64,000 nucleotides of DNA from Taklimakanibacter albus (GCF_016595235.1 NZ_JAENHL010000007.1:496001-560000); one strand, 5' to 3'. Positions 18,127-27,988 are shown, counted from the stretch's first letter. Notes: generated by a model from the letters alone, not told the origin. Numbers and translations are program-made.

Positions 18127-19190
18127 TGAAGCCGACGCCGCTCGAACAGATCATCGTCGCGATGATCCGCGAGGACGGACCAATACCGCTTGATCGCTAT
18201 ATGGCGCTCTGCCTCGGTCATCCGGTTCACGGCTATTACATGTCGCGCGATCCCTTCGGACCTGAGGGCGACTTCATCACCGCGCCCGAGATCTCACAGA
18301 TTTTCGGCGAGCTCATCGGCATCTGGTGTGCGGCGGCGTTCCAGGCTCTGGGCGCGCCGGACGAGTTCCATCTGATCGAACTTGGTCCTGGCCGCGGCAC
18401 ACTGATGAGCGACATGCTGCGCGCCAGCCGCGTGATGCCCGGTTTCCGCGACGGTGTCCGCATCCATCTCGTCGAAACCAGCCCGGCCTTGCGCAAGCTG
18501 CAGGCCGCAAGGCTCGGACAGACCATCACTTGGCATGACAGCCTCGCTACTCTCCCTGACGGGCCTTCGATCGTTATTGCCAATGAGTTCTTCGACGCGC
18601 TCCCCATCCGCCAGTTCGAATCCCGCAATGGCCAATGGATGGAGCGCCGCATCGGCCTCGGCGCCGATGATCGGCTGGTGATCGGCCTTTCGGCGCAGCA
18701 TCTCGATCGGCCTCCTGGCACCGACGGCGACATTCTGGAATCCGCTCCTTTGCGCGACGACATCGCACGCGAGCTGGGCAGCCGCCTCGCTGCTAGCCCG
18801 GGAGTCGCCCTCGTCATCGATTATGGCCATGCCGCCTCCGCTCTCGGCGACACGCTGCAAGCGGTCCGCCGTCACAAATTCTGCAGCATTCTCGACCGCC
18901 CGGGTGAGGCGGATCTGACTTCCCATGTCGACTTCGAAAGCCTGGGGAATGCCCTCAGGCAAGGCGGCGCCCTGCCCCATGGCCCCATCACCCAGCGGCA
19001 GTTCCTGCTGAGCATGGGGCTGGAAGCGCGCGCCGCCCTGCTCACCCAGAAGGCCAAGCTCCCAGAACGCAACGTTATCGGACGCGCCGTCGAACGGCTT
19101 GCCGGGGAGAATCAAATGGGTAACTTGTTCAAGGTCTTGGCGGCCACTTCGCCCGGGCTCCCCACGCCTTATCCCTTTGGATCGCCATGA
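18123..19190 (+). CDS. MidA/NDUFAF7-family protein arginine methyltransferase-like
   Basis: A 355-residue class I SAM-dependent methyltransferase of the DUF185 family. Mitochondrial relatives (NDUFAF7/MidA) symmetrically dimethylate an arginine on a complex I subunit. Visible are GDFITAPEISQIFGELIGIW, the SAM-binding FHLIELGPGRGTLMSDMLR, VIANEFFDALPIRQFE and VIDYGHA. The start overlaps the lgt stop and its stop overlaps the pgeF start, four bases each. A bacterial role in assembly of NADH dehydrogenase is plausible from the family but not shown here. Confidence 0.9.
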   Translation: MMKPTPLEQIIVAMIREDGPIPLDRYMALCLGHPVHGYYMSRDPFGPEGDFITAPEISQIFGELIGIWCAAAFQALGAPDEFHLIELGPGRGTLMSDMLRASRVMPGFRDGVRIHLVETSPALRKLQAARLGQTITWHDSLATLPDGPSIVIANEFFDALPIRQFESRNGQWMERRIGLGADDRLVIGLSAQHLDRPPGTDGDILESAPLRDDIARELGSRLAASPGVALVIDYGHAASALGDTLQAVRRHKFCSILDRPGEADLTSHVDFESLGNALRQGGALPHGPITQRQFLLSMGLEARAALLTQKAKLPERNVIGRAVERLAGENQMGNLFKVLAATSPGLPTPYPFGSP

Positions 19191-19957
19191 TCGAAGCTTC
19201 CGACCTCAAATCATCTACAGCACTGCGCCACGGTTTCTTCACCCGCGAGGGCGGCCATTCGGACGGCCTCTTCGCCTCGCTGAACTGCGGTTTCGGCTCG
19301 GGCGACGACAAGCCGACGGTCGCGAAGAACCGAGCCACCGCCGGTGAGGCGCTCGGCGTTCCCGGCAGCCACCTCCTCACCGTATGGCAATGGCACAGTC
19401 CCGATGTGATCGTTGCCGATACGACCTGGGATCCGCTCGCCCCACCCAAAGGCGATGCCATCGTCACGGCAAAGCCTGGCCTCGCCATCGCGGTGCTCAC
19501 CGCCGATTGCGCTCCTCTCCTCTTCGCCGACATGGAGGCCGGCGTCATCGGCGCCGCCCATGCCGGCTGGAAGGGCGCGCTTGCCGGCGTGAGCGACGCC
19601 ACTGTCGCCGCAATGGAGAAGCTCGGCGCCAGGCGCGAGCGCATCAATGCGGTCATCGGTCCGACGATTTCGCAACCGGCTTACGAAGTCGGCCCGGAAT
19701 TTCCGGCCCCGTTCCTCGCCCAGGACACGGGCAACGCGGATTTCTTCATTCCCTCGAAGCAGGCGCGCCATCATATGTTCGACCTGCCGGGCTATCTCGC
19801 CCGCCGCATGACGGGCTCAGGTGTCGGCAAGGTCGTCAATCTCAACCTCTGCACCTATTCAGACGAGAATCGCTTCTACAGCTTCCGGCGCGCCACGCAT
19901 CGCCGTGAAAAGGATTACGGCCGGCAGATTTCGGCCATCGTGCTCAACGCGGAATAG
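19187..19957 (+). CDS. pgeF: Peptidoglycan editing factor, YfiH/laccase-domain family
   Basis: A 256-residue zinc protein of the YfiH (formerly polyphenol oxidase) family. In E. coli the homologue prevents or removes misincorporated serine in peptidoglycan precursors; purine-nucleoside activity is reported for other members. The metal triad is visible as His70 (VWQWHSPD), Cys108 (TADCAPLL) and His125 (AAHAGWKG). The C-terminal NLCTYSDENRFYSFRRAT is also conserved. It is translationally coupled to midA upstream and followed after four bases by the M24 gene. Confidence 0.93.
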   Translation: MIEASDLKSSTALRHGFFTREGGHSDGLFASLNCGFGSGDDKPTVAKNRATAGEALGVPGSHLLTVWQWHSPDVIVADTTWDPLAPPKGDAIVTAKPGLAIAVLTADCAPLLFADMEAGVIGAAHAGWKGALAGVSDATVAAMEKLGARRERINAVIGPTISQPAYEVGPEFPAPFLAQDTGNADFFIPSKQARHHMFDLPGYLARRMTGSGVGKVVNLNLCTYSDENRFYSFRRATHRREKDYGRQISAIVLNAE

Positions 19958-19961
19958 CAAC

Positions 19962-21113
19962 ATGGCTCTTCATTTCGAGAAGAAAGAATACAAGGCGCGT
20001 ATCGCCAAGGCGCGGCGTGCGCTGGAGGCCGAAGGCCTCGACGGCCTGCTGATGTTCCAGCAGGAGAGCATGTATTATCTCACCGGCTACGACACATTCG
20101 GCTTCTGCTTCTTCCAATGTCTTTATCTCGGCGCGGATGGAAAACTGGCGCTGCTCACCCGTACCCCTGATTTGCGTCAGGCGCAGCACACCTCGATCAT
20201 CGAAGACATCCGCATCTGGACGGACCAGGCCGGCGCCAGGCCGGCGGCGCAGTTGCGCGACATGCTCAAGAGCCTCGGCGCCAAGGGCAAGCGGCTCGGC
20301 ATCGAGACCAATTCCTATGGCCTCACGCATTTCAATGGCAAGGCCGTCGAAGCGGCGCTCAAAGGTTTCTGCACGCTTACCGAAGCGACCAATCTCGTCG
20401 ACCGCATCCGCCTGGTGAAATCGGAAGCCGAGCTGCGCTATGTGCGCAAGGCCGGCAAGCTTGGTGATCTGGCGCTCGAGGCCGGCGTCGCGGAGACGCG
20501 TGCCGGTGCGGATGAAGGCCGCATTCTCGCCGCCCAGCAGGCGGCGGTCTTCGCCGGCGGTGGCGATTATCCCGCTAATGAATTCATCATCGGATCAGGC
20601 CATGACGCGTTGCTCAGCCGCTACAAAGCCGGCCGCCGCAAATTGGCGAAGCGCGATCAGCTCACCCTCGAATTCGCCGGTGTCTACCGACATTATCACG
20701 CGGCCCTGATGCGCACCGTCATCATCGGCAAGCCGAGCAAGACGCATGAGAAGATGGACGAGGCATGCCGCGCGGCGCTCGCCGCTTGCGAGAAGGCGCT
20801 GCGCCCCGGCAATGAAGCCGGCGATGTCTTCGACGCACATGCACGGGTGATGGACGAGCACGGCATGAAGGCGCACCGCTACAATGCCTGCGGCTATGCT
20901 CTGGGCGCCAAATTCACCCCGAGCTGGATGGATTATCCGATGTTCTTCACCGGCAATCAGACGAAGCTCGCGCCCAACCAGGTCTTCTTTTTGCACATGA
21001 TTCTGATGGACAGCGACAGCGGCCATGCTTTTAGCCTGGGCAGGACTTATATCATCGGGCATGCTAGGCTTGAGCCCTTGTCCAAATATCCATTGGGGAT
21101 GATCCTGCGCTGA
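19962..21113 (+). CDS. M24-fold hydrolase, creatinase/ectoine-hydrolase-like
   Basis: A 383-residue pita-bread-fold protein with the creatinase N-domain (about 1-130) and an M24 C-domain. The catalytic-position histidine is present (His214, GSGHDALLS). The five metal ligands of Xaa-Pro peptidases are not: LEFAGVYRHYHAALMRT has Glu for the first Asp and Ala for the second, and the later Glu ligands read His and Gly in FFLHMILM and FSLGRTYII. This is the pattern of the metal-free creatinase-like subgroup, so a C-N hydrolase is more likely than a peptidase. Placement after pgeF is common in Hyphomicrobiales. Confidence 0.8.
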   Translation: MALHFEKKEYKARIAKARRALEAEGLDGLLMFQQESMYYLTGYDTFGFCFFQCLYLGADGKLALLTRTPDLRQAQHTSIIEDIRIWTDQAGARPAAQLRDMLKSLGAKGKRLGIETNSYGLTHFNGKAVEAALKGFCTLTEATNLVDRIRLVKSEAELRYVRKAGKLGDLALEAGVAETRAGADEGRILAAQQAAVFAGGGDYPANEFIIGSGHDALLSRYKAGRRKLAKRDQLTLEFAGVYRHYHAALMRTVIIGKPSKTHEKMDEACRAALAACEKALRPGNEAGDVFDAHARVMDEHGMKAHRYNACGYALGAKFTPSWMDYPMFFTGNQTKLAPNQVFFLHMILMDSDSGHAFSLGRTYIIGHARLEPLSKYPLGMILR

Positions 21114-21117
21114 TCCC

Positions 21118-22287
21118 ATGGGCGATGATCGCACCATAAGCTTGCGCCCCTGGCGACAGGGGTTTTTCTGGGCGCTGCTGGCGTTCTGCCTCGTGGCCCT
21201 GGCCGGCTGTGGCGGCGGCGGCTCGCAGCCTTTCGCAAAATCGGGAGGTACGCCAGGCCCGAGCGGCAAAACCGTTCCACCGATCGCGCTGGTCGAGGTT
21301 ACCGGCCTCCCCGCGACGAAGTTGCCGCAATTGAAGGACGCGCTCGCCATTTCGGCCGGCAAGCGCGACATGGCCATAATCGATGGCCGCCTCGATGCCA
21401 GCACCTTATCGCTCAGGGGCAATTTCCACATCATCCCGGACACGGCGGCGGTACGGCTCGGTTACAATTGGACTCTGACCGACCCCAATGGCGTCGTCCT
21501 GCACACGATTTCAGCCGAGGAAGTGGCCCCGGGCCTGCCGGGTGGTGATCCCTGGGCGCAGGTTACCCCGGCCGTGCTTCAGCGCGTCGCCGCCTATACG
21601 GCGGAAAGCCTGTCGAGCCGCCTGTCGCAGCTCGGCTATGCGACCGAAGTGGGCGGCCTGCCGCCACCGCTCGAGACCTATGCCCGAGCCGGCCCGGATG
21701 CCGACAAGGACATTGACTACGAGACCCTCAACGGGCCGATGCAGCCGCCGCCCCAGCCCCCAGTCGCGGTGGCCGAGGCGACGCCGGTACCCGCTCCCGA
21801 CGGTGCGGCCCCCCCGCCTTTGTCCGAAAAGGAATTGGCCTTGGCCGAGACCCAGGAGGCTGAGCCGACGGAGGATCAGGTGGTGGCCGCCTCGGCGAAG
21901 CCGATCAAGACCGATGTTACGACCCGTAAAGAGATCACCGCCGTCGCCGTCATTCCCGTCAAGGGAGCCCCCGGCAGCGGCAATTCCGATCTGACTGCGG
22001 CCATGCGCCAGACCTTGCAGGATGCCGGCTGGCCGGTGTTGTCCAAGCCGCGCGACGACGCCCTGACCATTGCCGGCAATGTCGAGCTCGGCCCGACGGA
22101 GGGGCCGAACCAGAAAGTGGCGCTGGCCTGGGAGGTCAAGACGCATGACGGTAAGACGCTGGGCACCATAAGGCAGGCGAATAACGTTCCGTCGGGTTCT
22201 CTCGAGGCGGGCTTTGGCAACAATGCCCTTTTTGCCGCCCAGGCGGCGGCACGCGGAATCTCCGACCTGGTGACCAAATACCGCTGA
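21118..22287 (+). CDS. Lipoprotein of unknown function upstream of prs
   Basis: A 389-residue predicted lipoprotein. After a basic start, a hydrophobic helix ends in the lipobox LAGC (Cys30). There follow a folded region (about 55-200), a Pro/Ala/Glu-rich linker (205-275) and a second folded region (about 280-389) ending SDLVTKYR. Both regions contain similar beta-strand patterns and may be an internal duplication. It starts four bases after the M24 stop and shares its transcript. Its partner lgt lies in the same cluster. I recognise it as a conserved hypothetical of this gene neighbourhood, not by function. Confidence 0.75.
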   Translation: MGDDRTISLRPWRQGFFWALLAFCLVALAGCGGGGSQPFAKSGGTPGPSGKTVPPIALVEVTGLPATKLPQLKDALAISAGKRDMAIIDGRLDASTLSLRGNFHIIPDTAAVRLGYNWTLTDPNGVVLHTISAEEVAPGLPGGDPWAQVTPAVLQRVAAYTAESLSSRLSQLGYATEVGGLPPPLETYARAGPDADKDIDYETLNGPMQPPPQPPVAVAEATPVPAPDGAAPPPLSEKELALAETQEAEPTEDQVVAASAKPIKTDVTTRKEITAVAVIPVKGAPGSGNSDLTAAMRQTLQDAGWPVLSKPRDDALTIAGNVELGPTEGPNQKVALAWEVKTHDGKTLGTIRQANNVPSGSLEAGFGNNALFAAQAAARGISDLVTKYR

Positions 22288-22431
22288 CCGGGCGGGAATC
22301 ATGCGGGATTTCAAGCCCTTCTAGGCTCCTGTGGACTGTTAAGGAAAATACACGCGCGGCCCTTTGCGCGAGCGCCGCCCTGTTGATATAGAGCCCGCAC
22401 AGCACTTCCCGCCAACGAGGGCCGGCCCTTC

Positions 22432-23364
<933 letters not shown>

Positions 23365-23369
23365 GCACG

Positions 23370-24347
23370 ATGACCATCGATATCGCCGCCGCGGATTTCC
23401 TGCGCGCGCATCAGCTTCTCGGCCAGCATCTGCGTCCCTCGCCCGTGATCGAGCTCGACCGCGTGTCGTCGATCTCCGGTCACTCAATCCTCGTCAAGGC
23501 GGAAGCGCTGCAGCCGACCGGGTCGTTCAAGATCCGCGGTGCGCTCCACGTGCTGGGCGCGCTTTCGGAAGATGAGCGGCGGCTTGGCGTCATCGCCTAT
23601 TCGACCGGCAATCACGCCCAGGCCGTCGCCATGGCGGCGCGCCGCTTCGGCACCCGGGCGGTGATCGTCATGTCGCCCGATGCGCCCGAACCCAAGATCG
23701 CCGCGACGCGCGGCTTCGGCGCCGAGATCGTGATGGCGGAGCCCACTTCGGCGGCGCGGCGCGCGCTCGCCGAGCAGATCGCGCAGGAACGAGGGCTCAG
23801 GCTTGTGCCGCCTTATGACGATGCGCAAGTGATCACCGGCCAGGGCACGATCGCCGTCGAATTGATCCAGCAGCTTGCCAACATGGCGGCGGTTTTCGTC
23901 CCGATTGGCGGCGGCGGGCTGATTTCCGGTGTCGCCGCGGCCCTGAAGCAGCTCAAACCCGGAATCCGCGTCATCGGCGTCGAGCCGGAGCTCGAAAATG
24001 ACGCACAGCAATCCTTTGCAGCGGGCCGGCGGATCGCCCTCCCCGGCCCCAGCGCCAGCAGTGCCGACGCCATCAAGGTCCAGATGGTGGGCGACCTTAC
24101 CTTTCCGCTGATCCAGCGCCATGTCGACTCTGTCGTAAGCGTCAATGAAGCCCAGATCGCCGAAGCCATGCGCCTCGCCTTGGCCCATGGCCGCCTCTGG
24201 CTTGAGCCGGCGGGCGCGGTTGCGCTGGCAGCCGCCCTGACATTTGACGAGCCGACGGGCGGCAAGGCGCCCTTAGTCGCCATCGGCAGCGGCGGCAATG
24301 TCGATCCGGACCGGGCCTATCGGCTGGCCGTCGCCAGTCGCGATTAA
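23370..24347 (+). CDS. Threonine/serine dehydratase, PLP-dependent
   Basis: A 325-residue fold-type II PLP enzyme of the threonine-dehydratase/serine-racemase group. It deaminates hydroxy-amino acids to 2-oxo acids and ammonia. The PLP lysine is Lys54 in PTGSFKIRGA, the phosphate loop is PIGGGGLISG near residue 182, and STGNHAQAVAMAA is conserved. There is no C-terminal ACT domain, so it is the catabolic, non-isoleucine-inhibited type. It is probably co-transcribed with prs from five bases upstream. Confidence 0.88.
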   Translation: MTIDIAAADFLRAHQLLGQHLRPSPVIELDRVSSISGHSILVKAEALQPTGSFKIRGALHVLGALSEDERRLGVIAYSTGNHAQAVAMAARRFGTRAVIVMSPDAPEPKIAATRGFGAEIVMAEPTSAARRALAEQIAQERGLRLVPPYDDAQVITGQGTIAVELIQQLANMAAVFVPIGGGGLISGVAAALKQLKPGIRVIGVEPELENDAQQSFAAGRRIALPGPSASSADAIKVQMVGDLTFPLIQRHVDSVVSVNEAQIAEAMRLALAHGRLWLEPAGAVALAAALTFDEPTGGKAPLVAIGSGGNVDPDRAYRLAVASRD

Positions 24348-24472
24348 GGATACTAATCCCATTAGCGCCCTGGGTTGCGTCCTGCGGGGTAAGTCTGTAT
24401 ATCCGCCCGCGCGCGGACGCCGGTCACCCCTGGAGGAAGGTTCGCGCAATCCATATCCAATCGGAGAGTAGA

Positions 24473-25228
24473 ATGTCCAAGATCATTAAGCTTCAGGCCA
24501 CGGCGCGTGGCGGGGCCGGCAAGGGGGCCGCCCGAGCAGTGCGCCGCGAAGGTCGTGTCCCCGGCGTCGTTTATGGCGACAAGAAGGAGCCCCAGAATAT
24601 CTCCTTCGCCTATAACGAGCTCCAGCCTCATGTGAATACCGGCCGCTTCATGTCGACCCTCGTCGACCTCGAAGTCGATGGAACCGTGGTGCGCGCCATT
24701 CCGCGCGACATCCAGTTCGAGCCGGTGCGCGATTTCATCAGCCATGTGGACTTCCTGCGTCTCGGCAAGGGCGCCCGCATCCATGTCGAAATCCCGGTTC
24801 ACTTCAAGAACCACCTCGACTCGCCCGGCATCAAGAAGGGCGGCGTGCTGAACATCGTCCGCCACGAGATCGATCTCTACTGCCCGGCCGACTTCATTCC
24901 GGACGAGATCCTGATCGACCTCACCGGTCTCGAGATCGGCCAGTCGATCCACATCTCGGCGGTGAAGCTGCCCGAGAACGTGACTCCGGCCATCCGCGAG
25001 CGTGACTTCACGATCGCGACGATCGCCGCTCCGGCCGGCCTCAAGGAAGAGGAAGCCGCCGCTGCCGAAGCACCGGCCGCGGAAGTTCCGGCGACCGCCC
25101 AGAAGGCGCCTCCCGCCGCTCCGGGTGCCGCTCCCGCCGCTGGCAAGGACGCCAAGGCTGGCGCCGCTCCGGCCGGCAAGGCCGCGGCAGCCGCTCCGGC
25201 CGCCAAGGCCGGCGACAAGAAGAAGTAA
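24473..25228 (+). CDS. rplY: 50S ribosomal protein L25/Ctc with Ala-rich tail
   Basis: Binds 5S rRNA. At 251 residues it is the long Ctc/TL5 form. Residues 1-95 are the L25 domain (GAARAVRREGRVPGVVYG) and about 100-190 the second beta domain (VEIPVHFKNHLDSPGIKKGG). The last 60 residues are low-complexity Ala/Pro/Lys, typical of alphaproteobacterial copies and likely disordered. A ggagag ribosome-binding site precedes the ATG. A stem-loop at 25236-25261 separates it from pth. Confidence 0.96.
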   Translation: MSKIIKLQATARGGAGKGAARAVRREGRVPGVVYGDKKEPQNISFAYNELQPHVNTGRFMSTLVDLEVDGTVVRAIPRDIQFEPVRDFISHVDFLRLGKGARIHVEIPVHFKNHLDSPGIKKGGVLNIVRHEIDLYCPADFIPDEILIDLTGLEIGQSIHISAVKLPENVTPAIRERDFTIATIAAPAGLKEEEAAAAEAPAAEVPATAQKAPPAAPGAAPAAGKDAKAGAAPAGKAAAAAPAAKAGDKKK

Positions 25229-25235
25229 CCCTTCT

Positions 25236-25264
25236 CTCCCCGCGTCGAACGTCGCGGGGAGTTT
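25236..25264 (+). terminator. Stem-loop between rplY and pth
   Basis: ctccccgcg at 25236-25244 pairs perfectly with cgcggggag at 25253-25261 around an 8-base loop, followed by only three T's. The pth start is just 16 bases after the stem, with its ribosome-binding site immediately downstream. This is a partial terminator or a processing and stability element that sets pth below rplY, not a full stop. Confidence 0.6.
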
Positions 25265-25276
25265 CAGGAGGGCGCG

Positions 25277-25885
25277 ATGCTTCTTCTCGTGGGCCTCGGC
25301 AATCCCGGGTCGAAATATGCCGGCAACCGGCACAACATAGGTTTCATGGCGGTGGACTCGATAGTCCGCCGCCATGGTTTCGGCCCATGGCGCAAGCGCT
25401 TCCAGGGCGAAACCGCCGAAGGCACGCTCGCCGGTGAACGCATCCTTGCCCTCAAGCCTCTCACTTACATGAATGAATCTGGCCGCGCCGTCGGCGAGGC
25501 GATGCGCTTTTACAATCTGGTACCCGCCGATGTCGTGGTCTTGCATGACGAGATCGACCTGCCTCCCGCCAAGGTCCGGGTGAAGACGGGTGGCGGCAGC
25601 GCCGGCAATAACGGCATCCGCTCGATAGACGCGCATATCGGCAATGACTATCACCGCGTGCGTTTGGGCGTCGGCAAGCTCGACGTCAAAGGCATGGCGC
25701 ATGTTCATGTGCTGGGCGATTTCAGCAAGGCCGACAAGCAGTGGCTCGATCCCTTGATCGACACGCTTGCCGACAATGCCGACCTGCTCGCCAAGCGTGA
25801 TTTTGCGACTTTTCAGAACAGGGTGCATCTGGCACTCACGCCCGAGCCGGAGAAACCGAAGCCGGGCAAGAAGGAGACGGAATAA
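25277..25885 (+). CDS. pth: Peptidyl-tRNA hydrolase
   Basis: Recycles peptidyl-tRNA that falls off ribosomes. A 202-residue protein of normal length plus a short charged tail. Motifs are [20 protein letters not shown] with the catalytic His (GNRHN), [13 protein letters not shown], and the tRNA-binding [13 protein letters not shown]. It follows rplY, the standard alphaproteobacterial order. Its last base is the first of the ychF ATG. Confidence 0.97.
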   Translation: MLLLVGLGNPGSKYAGNRHNIGFMAVDSIVRRHGFGPWRKRFQGETAEGTLAGERILALKPLTYMNESGRAVGEAMRFYNLVPADVVVLHDEIDLPPAKVRVKTGGGSAGNNGIRSIDAHIGNDYHRVRLGVGKLDVKGMAHVHVLGDFSKADKQWLDPLIDTLADNADLLAKRDFATFQNRVHLALTPEPEKPKPGKKETE

Positions 25886-26982
25886 TGGGTTTCAAATGCG
25901 GCATTGTCGGTCTGCCGAATGTCGGCAAGTCGACCTTGTTCAATGCCCTCACCCAGACGGCGGCGGCGCAGGCGGCGAATTATCCCTTCTGCACCATCGA
26001 GCCCAATGTCGGTGATGTCGGCGTCCCCGATCCGCGCCTCGATCGTCTGGCGGCAATCGCCAAGAGCGGTCAGATCATTCCGACGCGGCTGACCTTCGTC
26101 GACATCGCCGGCCTGGTGCGCGGCGCTTCCAAGGGTGAAGGGCTCGGCAATCAGTTCCTCGCCAATATCCGCGAGGTCGATGCCATCGCCCATGTGGTGC
26201 GCTGCTTCGAGGATGGCGACGTCACCCATGTCGAAGGCGGCGTCGATCCGATCCGGGACATCGAGACGATCGAGACCGAACTGATGCTGGCCGATCTCGA
26301 CAGCCTCGAGAAACGCGCCGTCAATCTCGAGAAGAAGCTACGCGGCGCCGACAAGGAAGCCAAGGAACAATACGACCTCGTCAAGCGCGCCCTCGTGCTG
26401 CTGCAGGAAGGCAAGCCCGCCCGCCTCGTCGAGCGCAAGCCCGAGGAAGAAAAGACTTTCCAGATGCTGGGCCTCCTGAGCTCGAAGCCGGTGCTCTATG
26501 TCTGCAATGTCGAAGAGGCTTCCGCCGACAAGGGCAATGATTTTTCGGCCAAAGTCATGATACGCGCCAAGGAGGAAGGCGCCGAAGCCGTCGTCGTGTC
26601 GGCCAAGATCGAAAGCGAGATCGCGGTTCTGCCTCTGGCCGAGCAGAAGGACTATCTCGACACGATCGGCCTCGCCGAGCCCGGCCTCAACCGCGTGATC
26701 CGCGCCGGCTATGAGCTTCTCCATCTCGTGACCTATTTCACCGTCGGCCCCAAGGAGGCGCGCGCCTGGACCATCACCAAGGGCACCCGCGCGCCGCAGG
26801 CCGCCGGCGTCATTCACACCGACTTCGAGAAGGGTTTCATCCGCTCGGAAACCATCGCCTATGACGATTATGTCGGCCTCAATGGCGAGGCCGGCGCCCG
26901 TGATGCCGGCAAGCTCCGTCTCGAGGGCAAGGAATATATCGTGCAGGACGGCGACGTTCTGCATTTCCGCTTCGCGAACTGA
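25885..26982 (+). CDS. ychF: YchF/Obg-like ATPase
   Basis: A 365-residue translation-factor-class P-loop ATPase related to OLA1 that binds ribosomes and is redox-regulated in E. coli. The P-loop is GLPNVGKSTLFNALT at the N terminus. The G3 region is FVDIAGLVRGASKGEGLGNQ, and the C-terminal TGS domain ends in the standard EYIVQDGDVLHFRFAN. Translation starts on the last base of the pth stop codon, a typical coupled pth-ychF pair. Confidence 0.97.
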   Translation: MGFKCGIVGLPNVGKSTLFNALTQTAAAQAANYPFCTIEPNVGDVGVPDPRLDRLAAIAKSGQIIPTRLTFVDIAGLVRGASKGEGLGNQFLANIREVDAIAHVVRCFEDGDVTHVEGGVDPIRDIETIETELMLADLDSLEKRAVNLEKKLRGADKEAKEQYDLVKRALVLLQEGKPARLVERKPEEEKTFQMLGLLSSKPVLYVCNVEEASADKGNDFSAKVMIRAKEEGAEAVVVSAKIESEIAVLPLAEQKDYLDTIGLAEPGLNRVIRAGYELLHLVTYFTVGPKEARAWTITKGTRAPQAAGVIHTDFEKGFIRSETIAYDDYVGLNGEAGARDAGKLRLEGKEYIVQDGDVLHFRFAN

Positions 26983-26992
26983 GGCGGAAGCA

Positions 26993-27445
26993 ATGTCCGA
27001 TCTTCTCCACTTTGAGGACTTCACCGTCGGAGAGAGTTGGGATCTCGGCACCTATGATGTGAAGGCCGACGAGGTCAAATCCTTCGCCCGTGAATTCGAC
27101 CCGCAATTCTTCCATCTCGACGAGGAGCGGGCCAAATCCTCCGTCCTCGGAGGGCTTTCGGCCTCAGGCTGGCACAGCTGCGGCATGCTCATGCGCATGA
27201 TGGTCGACGGGTATCTCGCCCGCACCGCCGGCATGGGTTCGCCCGGTCTCGACGAGATCAAATGGCTAAAGCCCGTTTATGCGGGCGAGACCTTGCGCGG
27301 ACGGATGACCGTGCTGGCCAAGCGCCAGTCCAAGAGCCGTCCGGAAATGGGGCTCGTCACCATGCGCTGGGAAGCGCTTTCAACGCAAGGCGAGGCGAAG
27401 GTCGACATGACCGGCGTCAATCTGATCAAGGTGCGCGCGCCATGA
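26993..27445 (+). CDS. MaoC-like hot-dog dehydratase, copy 1
   Basis: A 150-residue hot-dog-fold protein of the MaoC/R-specific enoyl-CoA hydratase group. The hydratase-2 motif is seen as FAREFDPQFFHLDEERA, with the catalytic Asp and His, and LSASGWHSCGMLMRMMVDG is the expected following helix. It starts 10 bases after ychF and overlaps its paralogue by four bases. This ychF-maoC-maoC order is common in Hyphomicrobiales. The acyl substrate is unknown. Confidence 0.9.
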   Translation: MSDLLHFEDFTVGESWDLGTYDVKADEVKSFAREFDPQFFHLDEERAKSSVLGGLSASGWHSCGMLMRMMVDGYLARTAGMGSPGLDEIKWLKPVYAGETLRGRMTVLAKRQSKSRPEMGLVTMRWEALSTQGEAKVDMTGVNLIKVRAP

Positions 27446-27933
27446 TGGGGCTTTATTACGAAGAATCGGAGATCGGCCAGAAATGGCGTCTCGGCTCCTA
27501 TCATTTTACCCGCGAGGCGGTCTTACGCTTCGCCCGCGCCTATGATCCGCAGGTCTTTCACATCGACGACGACGCGGCCGCGGAGAGTCATTTCGGCCGT
27601 CTGGCCGCGTCCGGCTGGCACACCGCCTCCGGCTGGATGCGCTGCTATGTCGAGGCCGACGATACCGCCCGCAAAGCGCGGATCGCCCAGGGCGACGTGC
27701 TGCCCGAGCACGGCCCCTCGCCCGGCGTCACCAACCTCAAATGGATCAAGCCGGTCTATCCGGGCGACACGGTCACCTATTGGATGGAGATCACCGCCAA
27801 GCGTGAGATGGCGTCGCGGCCGCGCTGGGGCCTCGCCACCAAACACAGCGAAGGCTTCAACCAGAATGGCGAGCTGGTTTTCGCTTTCGACGGCAAGGTG
27901 ATGGTCCAGCGCAAGAGCGCTCTATCTCTTTGA
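27442..27933 (+). CDS. MaoC-like hot-dog dehydratase, copy 2
   Basis: A 163-residue paralogue of the preceding protein. The hydratase motif is FARAYDPQVFHIDDDAA, followed by LAASGWHTASGWMRCYV. It has an insertion of about 15 residues after that helix relative to copy 1. Coupling through the 4-base overlap and complementary lengths suggest the two form a heterodimer, but this is inference. The gene ends five bases before a palindromic repeat that faces the convergent kinase gene. Confidence 0.9.
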   Translation: MMGLYYEESEIGQKWRLGSYHFTREAVLRFARAYDPQVFHIDDDAAAESHFGRLAASGWHTASGWMRCYVEADDTARKARIAQGDVLPEHGPSPGVTNLKWIKPVYPGDTVTYWMEITAKREMASRPRWGLATKHSEGFNQNGELVFAFDGKVMVQRKSALSL

Positions 27934-27937
27934 TTTT

Positions 27938-27985
27938 GCGCATCGGCTAATCCGAGAACCGCACACACTTCTCGGGCCGATGCGC
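27938..27985. repeat. Intergenic palindromic repeat, copy 1
   Basis: Outer arms gcgcatcgg (27938-27946) and ccgatgcgc (27977-27985) are perfect complements. Inner arms ccgagaa (27952-27958) and ttctcgg (27969-27975) also pair. It fills the space between convergent stops at 27933 and 27989, so it can act as a two-way terminator; tttgatttt lies just before it. The core (agaaccg, then cactt-tc) matches the copy at 34583-34630 read on the other strand, and resembles repeats common in rhizobia. Confidence 0.75.
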
Positions 27986-27988
27986 TGA

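Noticed and set aside
18611-18630. gttcgaatccc, like the T-arm of a tRNA
   Set aside because: It lies inside the midA-type coding region (residues RQFESRNG), and no acceptor, D or anticodon arms surround it.
22288-22431. Possible regulatory RNA or purine-linked riboswitch before prs
   Set aside because: Only small, unconvincing stems are visible and none of the conserved riboswitch cores I know.
24890-25228. Low-complexity end of rplY as a possible frameshift or repeat artefact
   Set aside because: Ala/Pro/Lys tails of this length are usual in alphaproteobacterial L25, and the frame stays open to a clean stop.
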